From positions 620,001-684,000 of the forward strand of contig NC_065564.1 of NCBI RefSeq assembly GCF_022605725.1: a stretch of 64,000 nucleotides of DNA. Direction: 5' to 3'. Under the pieces are notes generated by a model. It did no database searches. It saw only the letters and a program-made list of their open reading frames with translations, and was not told the origin of the DNA. Origin of the DNA: Anthonomus grandis grandis (taxonomy: Eukaryota; Arthropoda; Insecta; Coleoptera; Curculionidae). Position numbers and translations under genes: made by a program. Below, piece by piece: positions 36,001-48,055 of this stretch; within the stretch, counting starts at the first letter, position 1; every line of letters begins with the position of its first letter.

Positions 36001-38777
36001 ACGTCCGGAAGGGGCGGGGGTTCCGGGATCGACTCCGGGACCCCATCTGTTGATCGGGAATGTTTCAAATCAGATCAAAACTTCCCTTTTTGAGTTATTT
36101 AAGTGAAATATTTTTTTCTGCATAAAATAGGGTCTCGAGAGTGATTTGAGGTAAATTAGAGCGCTTTGAGGGCATCCTGAGCCCCGCAGTAAATTTTTTT
36201 CTGACCGTAGTCAATAAAATTCAAAAAAATCTGGTTTCGTAACTTTAAGGGGCTGTAAAAACATCCCTTTTCAACTTATTGACCTGAAACTTTTTTTTCT
36301 GGGTAAAATGGGGTCTCGAGAGTGCTTTGAGGTAAATTAGAAGCCTTTGAGGTCATCCTGAGCCCCGCAGTAAATTTTTTTCTGACCGGAGTCAATAAAA
36401 TTCATAATTTTTAGTTTCCTGACTTTGAGGGGCTGTAAAAACATCCCTTTTCAACTTATTAACCTGAAACTTTTTTTTCTGGGTAAAATAGGGTCTCGAG
36501 AGTGATTCGAGGTAAATTGGACCCCTTTGAGGGCATCCTGGGCCCCGCAGTAAATTTTTTTCTGACCGGAGTCAATAAAATTCAAAAAAATCTGGTTTCT
36601 TAACTTTGAGGGGCTGTAAAACATCCCTTTTTAACTTATTGACCTGAAACTTTATTTTCTAGGTAAAATGGGGTCTCGAGAGTGATTTGAGGTAAATTAG
36701 AACCCTTTGAGAGCATCCTAAACTTCGCAGTAATTTTTTTTCTGATCGGAGTCAATAAAGTTCAAAATTTCTCATTTCCTAACTTTGAAGGGCTGTAAAA
36801 ACATCCCTTTTCAACTTATTAATCTGAAACTTTTTTTCTAGGTAAAATAGAGCCTCGAGAGTGATTTGAGGTAAATTAGAACTCTATGAGGGCATCCTGA
36901 GCCCCGCAGTAAATTTTTTTCTGACCGGAGTCAATAAAATTCAAAAAAATCTGGTTTCTTAACTTTGAGGGGCTGTAAAAACATCCCTTTTCAACTTATT
37001 AACCTGAAACTTTTTTTCTAGGTAAAATAGAGTCTCGAGAGTGATTTGAGATAAATTAGAACCCTTTGAGGGCATCCTGAGCCCCGCAGCTAATTTTTTT
37101 CTGACCTGAGTCAAAGAAACTGTTAAATTTGTCTTTACCTAACTTTGAGGGGCTGTAAAAACATCCCCATTCAAGTTACTAACCTAAATCTTTTTTTTCT
37201 ATGTAAAGTGGAATCTTAAGAGCGATTTGAAACAAATTCGAAGGGCTTAAGGCTATTCTGAGCCTCGCAATAAATTTTTTTCTTGACAGGGTCAAAAAAA
37301 ATTAAAACTTTCTTTTTCCTTAACTTTAAAGGGCTGTAAAATCATCCCTTTTTAGGTTACTACTGTGAAACATTTTTTTCTATGTAGAATAGGATCTCAA
37401 GAATGATTTGAGGTAAATTAAATCCCCTTGAGAGCACCCTGAACCCCACAGTAATTTTTTTCCTGGAGAGAGTCATAAAATTATTGAATTTCTTCTTCCT
37501 TAAGTTTGAAGGGCTGTAAAAACATCCCTATTTAAGTTATTAACCTGAAACATTTTTTCATATGTAAAATAGGGTATCAAGAATATTTTAGGGTAAATTA
37601 AGACCCTTTGAGGTCATCCTGAGCCCCACAGCAATTTTTTTTGTCTAGGGTTAAAAAAAATTAAAAATTTCACTTTCCTCCAATTCAAAGGGTCGTAAAA
37701 CAATCCCTGTTAAAAGTATTTACATTAAACCCTCTCATTCATGTAGACAAACTTAAAAACCATCTCAGGACTCACCCGCATTCCCTTCAAATCCCTTAAG
37801 GGGCTCCTTAAGGTCAGCTTTAAGGGTACAATAAAAAAATAGTAAGATCTTAAGTCAATTAATAATAAATCTTACCGTACTTCCCTGTTCTGACCACAAA
37901 ACAGTCAGAATAACTATCGATCTTGGCCCCATTTAAGGCAGCTTTAAACAGTACAATTAATTAATTAAATATTTTAAAAAAAACACTGTTTACCTGCCCC
38001 GACAGTCTCTGTATCCCTGAATATCCCCAGACCTCCGTAAGCGTAATAAACAATAAAACAAACGCATTTAAAAGCAAGACAAGAGACTTACCGGCTTTTG
38101 AGGCTGCTTCTAGGGCTGCACCGGTTTGGCTCTCCCTTAGGCTAAGGCCTGTGGCCCCCAGGGCGAAGCCATGGGGCAATTTGTTGCTTAAAAGCTTCTC
38201 TAGCAGCTCTTTTTTGATTTTTTGGGGCTTAATGAACTGGAAGGGGGTTAAATGTTGTTTATGTATGTAGTAAAAGGGTTGTGGACTGTTACCTTTCGTT
38301 TTAATTGCTCCTTTTTCCTCTCCAAGGAGTCGGGTAAGGTGAACAAGCTGCAATAGCTGTTACGCTAAAAGAATTATGAAATATAAATAAAGAACATATA
38401 GAGAATCTTTCAAGGGGCTTAAGGAAGACTTACTGAGACCTTATTGATGGTTTTGTTGCATTCTTTGCTGAGTAATTGGTTGATTTCCTAAAGCAAACAT
38501 GGGGTCAATTAGGGTGACTCAATATGACATTTTTTAGGGTTTATACCTTAATGCGACTTAAGCCAACGGTTGTGTCTGATAAAACTTTCAATTTTCCACA
38601 AGCGGCATCGATTTCCTTGCCCAAAATATCGTTTAATTTGCTAATATTCTGAAAATAAGGCGCAAGTTGTGATATAACATAACCTCAAAGTTACCCAAAA
38701 CATTGCCCGATTACCTTGTAATTTTTGAGGGACGCGAGGCTCCCTTTGAGCTTCCATAACCTTTGATAACCGGACAT
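33004..38777 (-). CDS. OXA1L: OXA1L-type mitochondrial inner-membrane insertase
   Basis: Ten minus-strand exons: 38715-38777, 38547-38648, 38434-38487, 38293-38364, 38092-38236, 35846-36046, 35562-35791, 35333-35497, 33232-33505 and 33004-33155. All have GT..AG introns and phases that join into 485 codons plus stop. Residues 186 onward match the YidC/Oxa1 family: GWTPVGIVQNCLEYVHV, IRLCLFPLVIIAQRNAARMN, NPLKNMVVPLVQAPIFLSFF, FTLNFPTAILCYWVSTNFIS (last membrane helix) and a basic matrix tail with KGPIQKTYKYDPTKG. The family inserts mitochondrially made and imported proteins into the inner membrane. The first 145 residues, from five short AT-richer exons, match nothing I know. They start MSGYQRLWKLKGSLASLKNY, a plausible presequence. 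They are joined to the family core by one splice across a 2-kb intron whose phase fits (G+AT = Asp146). The core is secure; the N-terminal exons are less certain. Confidence 0.9.
33540..35300. repeat. 180-bp repeat (family R7) filling an OXA1L intron, about 10 copies
   Basis: Landmarks AACTTTGAAGGG(C/T)TGTAAAAA and AGTGTAGAATAGGGTCTACA recur every 180 bp (33912, 34092, 34273, 34453, 34633, 34813...). Units nearest the flanking exons (33540, 35160-35300) are the most diverged. This intron separates the exons at 33232-33505 and 35333-35497. Confidence 0.93.
36060..37740. repeat. R7-family 180-bp repeat in a second OXA1L intron, about 9 copies
   Basis: This is the same family as the other large intron of this gene. 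The subfamily carries CTTTGAGGGGCTGTAAAAACA and GTAAAATAGGGTCTCGAGAG every 180 bp from about 36120. Units become more diverged beyond 37140. The remaining 37740-38091 is AT-rich with no clear unit. Confidence 0.92.
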
Positions 38778-39135
38778 TTTGGGGATTTAGGGCTTTCCTT
38801 CTGACAATTAATAGAAATCGGGTATTTTTTAATAAATGTGTGGCATTGTTTGGAAAATTTTTAATTGGCATGGGTGACAGTCACGGTGACAGTTTTTGAT
38901 GGATCGCAGGCAACCCAATACACTTCTCATTAATGAAATATTTATTTTTATAAATTATAATGTTAATATTTGTATAATTTAATAGAAAATATTATTTAAA
39001 TAAAAGAATGAGGTTAGAAATGAGTTTATTTGGGCCTAAAAACGATCGAGGTGGCCTTTGCAATGGGGGCGAGGTAGTGCGCACGCTCACCGTCATTTTT
39101 TTCTTCAATTGTTTTTAAAAAATTTGTGTTCTTTC
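38778..39135 (-). promoter_or_regulatory. Presumed 5' UTR and promoter region of the OXA1L-type gene
   Basis: This is non-repetitive DNA upstream of the minus-strand ATG at 38777. A GC-richer patch (GGGGGCGAGGTAGTGCGCACG) lies at about 39065-39085. No TATA box is evident. Divergent transcription is possible, because a short + strand frame with a fair donor site begins at 39136, but this is weak. Confidence 0.3.
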
Positions 39136-39179
39136 ATGTGTGGATGGTGCGGTGACAAGAACTTGAAAAAAACAGGTAA

Positions 39180-39785
39180 AAATGCATTAAAACTGTAAAA
39201 ATTTTATTGAAAATTGTTCTACAAGTTGCCCTGATCATTTTGGTGTAATTTTCACGGAGGGGGCCGCGTTTTTTCAACCCCTAGGGGTCAAAAACGGTTT
39301 GGCCTATGGGGCACCACAAAAGACCGGATTTTACCCCGAAAAACTGTCATTACGCCCCCGGGGGCTTATAAAACGGGTTCTAAAGGGCTCGGGCTTCATT
39401 TTTATGTACTTTTAAATGGGGCGCAGGCATTTTTTTAACCTTTAATAATCCTAGTTAGTTCCACTATATACTAATAGATGTCGCCGTCGACGCAAACCAA
39501 AGTGTTTTTTAATTATTAGTCAAAACTATTTGTTCCAGGTAATTTTGATATATTTGGGCGTAAGGCATAATATATGTAAACCAATAAAACCATGTATTTA
39601 TTTGTTTATTTATTTATTTTATTCATATACATAATATATATAAATATTGCATGTTTAGTGCTCCTGTGCTCTTCCAGTCCTGGATTAAGGAGATTTGAGT
39701 GACTTGACCTCATTTAAAGGTAACAGTTAAGGTAATTTGTTCTGTATTCTCTTGTTTTCTTCTGAAAAATAATTTACAGGTAAAA
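39180..39785. other. Spacer with two degenerate GGGCTT/ATGTA boxes and a TTTA microsatellite
   Basis: Two segments, near 39225 (ATCATTTTGGTGTAATTTTC) and 39390 (GGGCTTCATTTTTATGTAC), resemble boxes in the three large units further right. A (TTTA)n-like stretch lies at 39596-39621. I see no coding frame with real character. Confidence 0.4.
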
Positions 39786-39829
39786 ATGCTGCACTACTGC
39801 TTCGATTTATGTATTAAACTTGAATTATC

Positions 39830-40140
39830 TTCAAAGGCCTCAGGCTTGACTCAATTGTTTCTATTAGGTGACAAAGGAAGACTTGTAGGCTCCATTATAA
39901 CCAATATTCATGAAAATCAATTGTTTAGTTTAAATAAAGGAATGAATATTGGCTGTGATGAAATGGTGGATGCGCTAGACCACACTGGGTTTGTTCAAAT
40001 TAAAGCCACTCTTCAACGGCTCATAACTTCGTTCCTAATTGATTGATTTTAATGAAAATTGGTAGTAATGGAGCCTAAGCCTTCCTCTGTTGGCCTTTAT
40101 ACACAATTAAAATAAATTTTAACTCTAAGGCCATTATTTT
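39830..40140. repeat. Inverted pair of R2-family units
   Basis: The left unit (about 39830-40000) reads on the minus strand: ATTGATTTTCATGAATATTGG then TATAATGGAGCC. The right unit (about 40005-40140) reads on the plus strand: CGGCTCATAACTTCGTTCC, ATGAAAATTGGTAGTAATGG. They are head-to-head, unlike the head-to-tail arrays elsewhere. The 86-codon frame at 39786-40046 falls across them and is not credible as a gene. Confidence 0.75.
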
Positions 40141-42820
40141 AACATTATTTTTTGGGGAGGTATATTTTGGGATAAAGGCACTTCTACTTGTTCAAATTAA
40201 TTCATTTAACTCTCAAAAGTTGAAGAATGCTTTTCCAAAGCTTTTAAGGCCAAAATCATCCAAATCGGTTTACTAGAAGCTGAGTTAAAGGACATTATAG
40301 AAAAAGAAGGCACTTTGAAGGGATTTTTCAGATATTTCTGGATAAAATCAGTTCTAGTCATCCGAATTGATTTATTCAACCTTTAAAAGTTCCAGAATGC
40401 TCTTCCAAAGCTTTTAAGACCAAAATCATCCAAATCGGTTTATTAGAAGCTGAGCTAAAGGACATTATACAAAAACAAGGCACTTTGAAGGGATTTTTGA
40501 CATATTTCTGGATAAAGTCAGTTCTACTCATCCGAATTGATTCATTCAACTTTTAAAAGTTGCAGAATGCTCTTCCAAAGCTTTTAAGACCAAAATCATC
40601 CAAATCGGTTTATTAGAAGCTGAGTTAAAGGACATTATACAAATGCAGGCCTCTTGGAAGGGATTTTTTACATATTTCTGGGTGAAGTCAGTTCTACTCA
40701 TTCGATATAGTTCATTCATGCCTTAAAAGTTTTAGAATGTCCTTCCAAAGCTTTCAAGACCAAAATCATGCAAATCGGTTTACTAGAAGCTAAGTTAAGG
40801 GACATTATACAAAAAGAAGGCACCTCAAAGGGATTTTTTACATATTTCTGGATAAAGTCAGTTCTACTAATCCGAATTGATTCATTCGATCTTTAGAAGT
40901 TGTAGAATGCTCTTCCAAAGCTTTCAAGACCAAAATCATCCAAATCGGTTAACTAGAAGCTGAGGTAAAAGACATTATACAAAAAGAGACCCCTTGAAAG
41001 TGATTTTTCACATACTTCTGGATAAAGTCAGTTCTACTGATCCGAATTGATTCATTCAACTTTCAAAAGTTACAGAATGTCCTTCCAAAGGTTTTAAGAC
41101 CAAATCCATCCCAATCAGTCCCTTAGAAGCAAAGTTACAGAACAATGTACAAAAAGAAGGCACTTCAAAGGGATTTTTTACATATTTCTGGATAAAGCCA
41201 GTTCTACTGATCCGAATTGATTCATTTAACCTTTAAAAGTTCCAGAATGCTCTTCCAAAGCTTTTAAGACCAAAATCATTCAAATCGGTTTATTAGAAGC
41301 TGAGTTAAAGGACATTATACAAAAAGGGACCTTTTTGAAGGGATTTTTTACATATTTCTGGATAAAGTCAGTTCTACTCATCCGAATTGATTCATTCAAC
41401 CTTTAAAAGTTCTAGAATGCCCTTCCAAAGGTTTTAAGACCAAAATCATTCAAATCGGTTTACTAGAAGCTGAGTTAAAGGACATTATACAAAAAGAGAC
41501 CTGCTTGAAGGGATTTTTCACATATTTCTGGATAAAGTCAGTTCTACTGATCCGAATTGATACATTCAACCTTTAAAAGTTCTAGAATGACCTTTCAAAG
41601 CTTTTAAGACCAAAATCATTCAAATCGGTTTACTAGAAGCTAAGTTAAGGGACATTATACAAAAACAAGGCACTTTGAAGGGATTTTTTACATATTTCTG
41701 GATAAAGTCAGTTCTAGTCATCCGAATTGATTCATTCATGCCTTAAAAGTTTCAGAATGTCCTTCTAAAGGTTTTAGGACCAAATCCATCCAAATCAGTT
41801 CCTTAGAAGCAAAGTTACAGTGCATTATACAAAAACAAGGTACTTAAAATCGATTTTTTACATATTTCTGGATAAAGTCAGTTCCACTGATCCGAATTGA
41901 TTCATTCAACTTTTAAAAGTTGTAGAATGCTCTTCCAAAGCTTTTAAGATCAAAATCATCCAAATCGGTTTATTAGAAGCTAAGTTAAGGGACATTATAC
42001 AAAAACAAGGCACTTTGAAGGGATTTTTTACATATTTCTGGATAAAGTCAATTATACTCATCCGAATTGATTCATTCAACTTTTAAAAGTTGCAGAATGC
42101 TCTTTCAAAGCTTTTAAGAGCAAAATCATTTAAATCGGTTTATTAGAAGCTGAGTTAAAAGACATTATACAAATGAAGGCCTCTTGGAAGGGATTTTTTA
42201 CATATTTCTGGATAAAGTCAGTTCTACCGATCCGAATTGATTCATTCAACCTTTAAAAGTTCTAGAATGCTCTTCCAAACGTTTTAAGACCAAAATCATC
42301 CAAATCGGTTTATTAGAAGCTGAGTTAAAGGACATTGTACAAAAAGAGACCTGTTTGAAGGGATTTTTTACATATTTCTGGATAAAGTCAGTTCTACTCA
42401 TCCGAATTGATTCATTCAACCTTTAAAAGTTCTAGAATGCTCTTCCAAAGCTTTCAAGACCAAAATCATCCAAATCGGTTTACTAGAAGCTAAGTTAAGT
42501 GACATTATAGAAAAACAAGGCACTTTGAAGGGATTTTTCACATATTTCTGGATAAAGTCAGTTCTAGTTATCCAAATTGATTCATTCAACCTTTAAAGTT
42601 GCAGAATGCTCTTCCAAAGCTTTTAAGGCCAAAATCATTCAAATCGGTTCCTTAGGAGCTAAGTTATAGTGCATCATACTTAAAGAAGCTTCTTCGAAAA
42701 GATTTTTTTATACATTTATGGCTAAACCCACTTCGATCCATCCACATTGATTCCTTTGCTCTTCAAAAGTTGCAGAACGTTCTGTCAGAGCCACTTAGGA
42801 ACAAAAATAAGGCAAAAAAC
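40141..42820. repeat. 180-bp tandem repeat (family R8), about 15 copies
   Basis: Landmarks GACCAAAATCATCCAAATCGG and GATAAAGTCAGTTCTACTCA recur every 180 bp (for example 40381, 40561, 41221, 41401). Each is followed by TTTACTAGAAGCTGAGTTA and GAAGGGATTTTT.ACATATTTC. Spacing is very regular. The last unit (42660-42800) is clearly diverged. Confidence 0.96.
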
Positions 42821-43853
42821 ATTACTAGAGGGGGCAGATATTTGGTTTTGTAACACTTGGGTATGGTGAGGTCTCGGGTTATTGTAATTGTTCACAAAAC
42901 ACACTTTTTATTGCATAAGGGCTAAAGTGCTACACATATTCTTAAAGAGGGTGAAACCAGCTTCAATTTCATGTATAAAACTTTAGGGCTTATGTGAAAT
43001 TTCCAGGAGAAAAGTTGGTTCTTAAGGACCTAAACATGTCCTTAATGTTTATAGGAATTTATGTCAGCTGAGTGGTAATACACACTTCCCAGGAAACCTA
43101 AGGATCGTTTTTCATTGATTTTATCGAAAAAATCAAGCGAATCGCACTTTTTGGGGCCGCAATAGGCGTCTTAAGTCCCTATTACGGGGGCATTTCCATT
43201 TGTGAGGTTATGTGATCGTCATTATTAATTAGTTCGTCCTTACGCCACCGCGGGCGTCCCAGTCTGACAAGCGACAGATCTGACAGCTTCCGGATAAGAG
43301 CAACGTAAAGCGCATTCGCCATTCGGTTCCCGAGGTCCTTTCCCAGGGAGACGTCCGGCGGTACCCTTGAAATGGGGGGGAGCTCCCGGAAAAACGCTCG
43401 GGAAATCGGGAAAAGTTCGAATTAATTATGAAAAACGTGCGAAAAGTGTTCTCTAAAGCGCCCGCTTCATTTTGATGTAATTTTCGAGGGTGCGCACCTG
43501 TTTTTTCTATGGAAAAACAGTGAGGTAAGATTTCGGTCCTTTGGGAAGTGGTTTTTCCGAGATGACTCGGAAAATTCGGAAGTTACGTGAAAAACAGTAG
43601 TTGCATGGTGTTATATGAATCGAGGGCTTTATTTTGGTGTATATATCGTTGGGGGGCGTAAGTTTTTCGCGCGTAAATTCGTGTGAAAAGTTTTTCGTTT
43701 TTCACTGGGGGGTCGATGACCTTCGTGAACGACAAAATGGCCGCCATCATTTGGGCCTTTAAATAAAATCGATTTTATTATTGATTTTACATTGAATTGT
43801 GTTAAATGGAGTGGATTTAGGATTTTTTCAATTATTTTTCTCTTTTTACGTAG

Positions 43854-43939
43854 ATATAACCACAAATTTCATCGGCGTCAACCCTCTTGCAGTTATCACG
43901 TGTCCAGAAGAAAATGTAAGGAAATGCCTCTCCCTCGAG
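43854..43939 (+). CDS. Putative coding exon in large unit copy 1 (unidentified)
   Basis: An acceptor TTCTCTTTTTACGTAG ends at 43853 and a weak GT (GTTAGT) follows at 43940. The frame from 43856 is open for 28 codons and includes NFIGVNPLAVITCPEENVR. A related peptide is encoded at the same place in copy 2, and most nucleotide differences in the aligned part are synonymous. I recognise no family. It may be a real exon of an unknown gene or a relic. Confidence 0.35.
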
Positions 43940-44377
43940 GTTAGTGGTAAGCAACATTAATTATTGTTTATCTGCAAGTTTGGCTTATTAATTTGAAATT
44001 TGGCAATGCTGCTTAACAGGAAGCTACTATCCTAATAATATAAATAATGCTGTGTTGCAATTAAGGGAAATTTAATATTAAATAAATTTATATAAGTTTG
44101 GCAACATTTACAAAAAAGAACAAAATAGGTATGATTTAAATTAATGCAGGGTTGCAATAAAGTTTTTTTTTTAATTGTATATATTTGCGTATGTTTGATA
44201 TGATTTTTAATGTTTTTAATTGGTATTATGTATATCTTTCCTTGGAAGGTATACAGGGTGTTGCAAAGTACCCTATAGTGCCTATCCCTCGTATATTTTT
44301 TCGCTTTGATATCGGTAGTGCTCATTTTTGTGCGTTTTGTGTAGTGGGTGTGTGCTTATGTGTATAAAGTTATTTAT

Positions 44378-44425
44378 CTGGATCACTATTAAGTCTGTAA
44401 CTGTACAGACTTAATAGTGATCCAG
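44378..44425. repeat. Perfect 22-bp inverted repeat with 4-nt loop
   Basis: The arms at 44378-44399 and 44404-44425 are exact reverse complements, separated by ACTG. The right arm (TACAGACTTAATAGTGATCC...) corresponds to a sequence also present, diverged, in the other two large units (55484-55500 and 60230-60250). Those units lack the left arm. Confidence 0.95.
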
Positions 44426-44592
44426 GAAACTCAATTTGCCATAAACAACTGCACCATAGAGGTTCCATAGAAAGAGTGAAGCTGTAGACTCTTTGTTTTG
44501 TTTCAAAAAATCACCAGGAACAACTTCTGGAAAGCAAGGGAGTAGTTGTTGCAGATGACTGGACCACAGTTATTCCTTAATATATGATTTAA

Positions 44593-44622
44593 TTATTTAT
44601 TTATTTATTTATTTATTTATGT
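44593..44622. repeat. (TTTA)n microsatellite
   Basis: About seven uninterrupted copies of TTTA near the right part of large unit copy 1. Confidence 0.9.
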
Positions 44623-44879
44623 ATTGTACCATTACCAATAAGAATAATATGCTTTAAATTTGAAAAATTGAGTTTTCTTTCCCTAATCATATTATTGTTG
44701 GTTAGGGGTAATAAAGTTTGTTGTTTGTGTTTTATTTTTACCCTCTTCAAGATTTATTGCTCTGTAAAGGAGCTTCAAGGTTTGTACATTTATTTATTTG
44801 ATTTGTTATTTTTTCTAATGAATTTTATATATTTTTTTTTGTTATTAATGGAGGGGACCACATTTTTCAATTTTCCAAT

Positions 44880-47800
44880 TTTTCTCTGTGATTTTCCAGT
44901 TTTCCCAAATTTTCATAGATACGTTTTTTGTTTTAAATTAAATACCCTTTGCATCAATGCAATTTTCATGAAAATCGGTTGGAAATTAAGGGAACTAGAC
45001 CAGTTTTCCTCTTAGACACCACCTTCGATATTTTGTCATATTTTTGAAAATCCCCCTTTAACTCTGGAAATTTCCAATTTTTGATTTTTTTTATAGATAC
45101 GTTTATTGTTCTAAATTAAATACCCTTTGCATCAATGCAATTTTCATGAAAATCGGTTGGAAATTAAGGGAACTAGTCCAGTTTTCCTCTTAGACACCAC
45201 CTTCGATATTTTGTCATATTCTTGAAAATACCCCTTTAACTCTGGAAATTTCCAATTTTTGATTTTTTTTGTAGATACATTTATTGTTCTAAATTAAAAA
45301 CCCTTTGCATCAATGCAATTTTTATGAAAATCGGTGGGAAATTAAGGGAGCTAGCCCAGTTTTTCTCTTAGACACCACCTTCAATATTTTGTCATATTTT
45401 TGAAAATCCCCCTTTAACCCTGGAAATTTCCAATTTTTCATTTTTTTTGTAGATACATTTATTGTTTTAAATTAAATACCCTTTGCATCAATGCAATTTT
45501 CATGAAAATCGGTGGGAAATTAAGGGAGCTAGTCCAGTTTTTCTCTTAGACACCACCTTCAATATTTTGTCATATTTTTGAAAATCCCCCTTTAACTCTG
45601 GAAATTTCCAATTTCTGATTTTTTTTGTAGATACATTTATTGTTTTAAATTAAATACCCTTTGCATCAATGCAATTTTCATGAAAATCGGTGGGAAATTG
45701 AGGGAACTAGTCCAGTTTTCCTCTTAGACACCTTCGATAATTTGTCATATTTTTGAGAATACCCCCGTAACTCTGAAAATTTCCAATTTTTAATTTTTTT
45801 TGTAGATACATTTATTGTTCTAAATTAAATACCCTTTGCATCAATGAAATTTTCATGAAAATCGGTGGGAAATTAAGGGAGCTAGTCCAGTTTTTCTCTT
45901 AGACACCACCTTCAATATTTTGTCATATTTTTGAAAATCCCCCTTTAACCCTAGAAATTTCCAATTTTTCATTTTTTTTGTAGATACATTTATTGTTTTA
46001 AATTAAATACCCTTTGCATCAATGCAATTTTCATGAAAATCGGTGGGAAATTAAGGGAGCTAGCCCAGTTTTTCTCTTAGACACCACCTTCAATATTTTG
46101 TCATATTTTTGAAAATCCCTCTTTAACTCTGGAAATTTCCAATTTTTGATTTTTTTTGTAGATACATTTATTGTTTTGAATTAAATACCCTTTGCATCAA
46201 TGCAATTTTCATGAAAATCGGTGGGAAATTGAGGGAACTAGTCCAGTTTTCCTCTTAGACACCTTCGATAATTTGTCATATTTTTGAGAATACCCCCGTA
46301 ACTCTGAAAATTTCCAATTTTTAATTTTTTTTGTAGATACATTTATTGTTCTAAATTAAATACCCTTTGCATCAATGAAATTTTCATGAAAATCGGTGGG
46401 AAATTAAGGGAGCTAGTCCAGTTTTCCTCTTCAAGACACCTTCGATATTTTGTCATATTTTTGAAAATCCTCTTTAACTCTGGAAATTTCCAATTTTTGA
46501 TTTTTTTTGTAGATACATTTATTGTTTTAAATTAAATACCCTTTGCATCAATGCAATTTTCATGAAAATCGGTGGGAAATTAAGGGAGCTAGTCCAGTTT
46601 TCCTCTTCAAGACACCTTCGATATTTTGTCATATTTTTGAAAATCCTCTTTAACTCTGGAAATTTCCAATTTTTGATTTTTTTTGTAGATACATTTATTG
46701 TTTTAAATTAAATACCCTTTGCATCAATGAAATTTTCATGAAAATCGGTGGGAAATTAAGGGAGCTAGTCCAGTTTTCCTCTTCAAGACACCTTCGATAT
46801 TTTGTCATATTTTTGAAAATCCTCTTTAACTCTGGAAATTTCCAATTTTTGATTTTTTTTGTAGATACATTTATTGTTTTAAATTAAATACCCTTTGCAT
46901 CAATGCAATTTTCATGAAAATCGGTGGGAAATTGAGGGAACTAGTCCAGTTTTCCTCTTAGACACCTTCGATAATTTGTCATATTTTTGAGAATACCCCC
47001 GTAACTCTGAAAATTTCCAATTTTTAATTTTTTTTGTAGATACATTTATTGTTCTAAATTAAATACCCTTTGCATCAATGAAATTTTCATGAAAATCGGT
47101 GGGAAATTAAGGGAGCTAGTCCAGTTTTCCTCTTCAAGACACCTTCGATATTTTGTCATATTTTTGAAAATCCTCTTTAACTCTGGAAATTTCCAATTTT
47201 TTATTTTTTTTGTAGATACATTTATTGTTTTAAATTAAATACCCTTTGCATCAATGCAATTTTCATGAAAATCGGTGGGAAATTAAGGGAGCTAGTCCAG
47301 TTTTCCTCTTCAAGACACCTTCGATATTTTGTCATATTTTTGAAAATCCTCTTTAACTCTGGAAATTTCCAATTTTTGATTTTTTTTGTAGATACATTTA
47401 TTGTTTTAAATTAAATACCCTTTGCATCAATGAAATTTTCATGAAAATCGGTGGGAAATTAAGGGAGCTAGTCCAGTTTTCCTCTTCAAGACACCTTCGA
47501 TATTTTGTCATATTTTTGAAAATCCTCTTTAACTCTGGAAATTTCCAATTTTTTATTTTTTTTGTAGATACATTTATTGTTTTAAATTAAATACCCTTTG
47601 CATCAATACAATTTTTATGAAAATCGGTGGGAAATTAAGGAAACTGGTCCAGTTTACCTTTTACACAACTTTGATATTTTGTCATATTTTTGAAAATCCC
47701 TCTTTAACTCTGGAAATTTCCAATTTTTGATTTTTTTTGTAGATACATTTATTGTTCCAAATTAAAAACCCCTTGCATCAATTCAATTTTCATGAAAATC

Positions 47801-48055
47801 GGTTGGAAATTAAGAGAACTACACCAGTTTTCCTCTTAGACGCCTTCGATAATTTGTCATATTTTTAAAAATCCCCCTTTAACTCTGGAAATTTCCAATT
47901 TTTGATTTTTTTGTAGATACATTTATTGTTCTTAATTAAATACCCTTTACATCAATCCAATTTTCATGAAAATCGGTTGGAAACTAAGCAAGCTATTCCA
48001 GTTTTTTTCTTAGACACCACCTTCGATATTTTGTCATATTTTTGAAAATCTCCCT
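44880..48055. repeat. 178-bp tandem repeat (family R9), about 18 copies
   Basis: GCATCAATGCAATTTTCATG followed by AAAATCGGT recurs every 178 bp, with some 175-bp spacings where the CACCACCTTC segment is shortened. Each unit also has TTTAACTCTGGAAATTTCC, GTAGATACATTTATTG and AGCTAGTCCAGTTTT. Several internal units around 46370-47550 are nearly identical, alternating GCAATTTT and GAAATTTT variants, which suggests recent dimer or trimer amplification. Confidence 0.96.

Larger units (their letters stand above)
42855..44870 (+). repeat. Large repeated unit, copy 1 of 3
   Basis: The segment shares an ordered set of landmarks with 53985-55915 and 58890-60665. They are AAAGTGC.ACATATTCTTAAA near the left end, GGGAAATCGGGAAAAG, TTTTGATGTAATTTTC, a donor AGGTAAGAT (GT at 43525), AAAATGGCCGCCAT, TATACAGGGTGT, and ATAAAGTTTGTTGTTT..TTTATTTTTACCCTCTTCAAG at the right end. 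It may be a dispersed element or a duplicated gene 5' region. No transposase or reverse transcriptase frame is seen in it. Confidence 0.8.

Noticed and set aside
44032..45015. AT-rich frames in the large units (for example 44668-45015, 55772-56050 and 60225-60560)
   Set aside because: They are rich in Phe, Leu, Ile and Tyr as expected from T-rich DNA, are not preserved as matching proteins among the three copies, and lack coding base composition.
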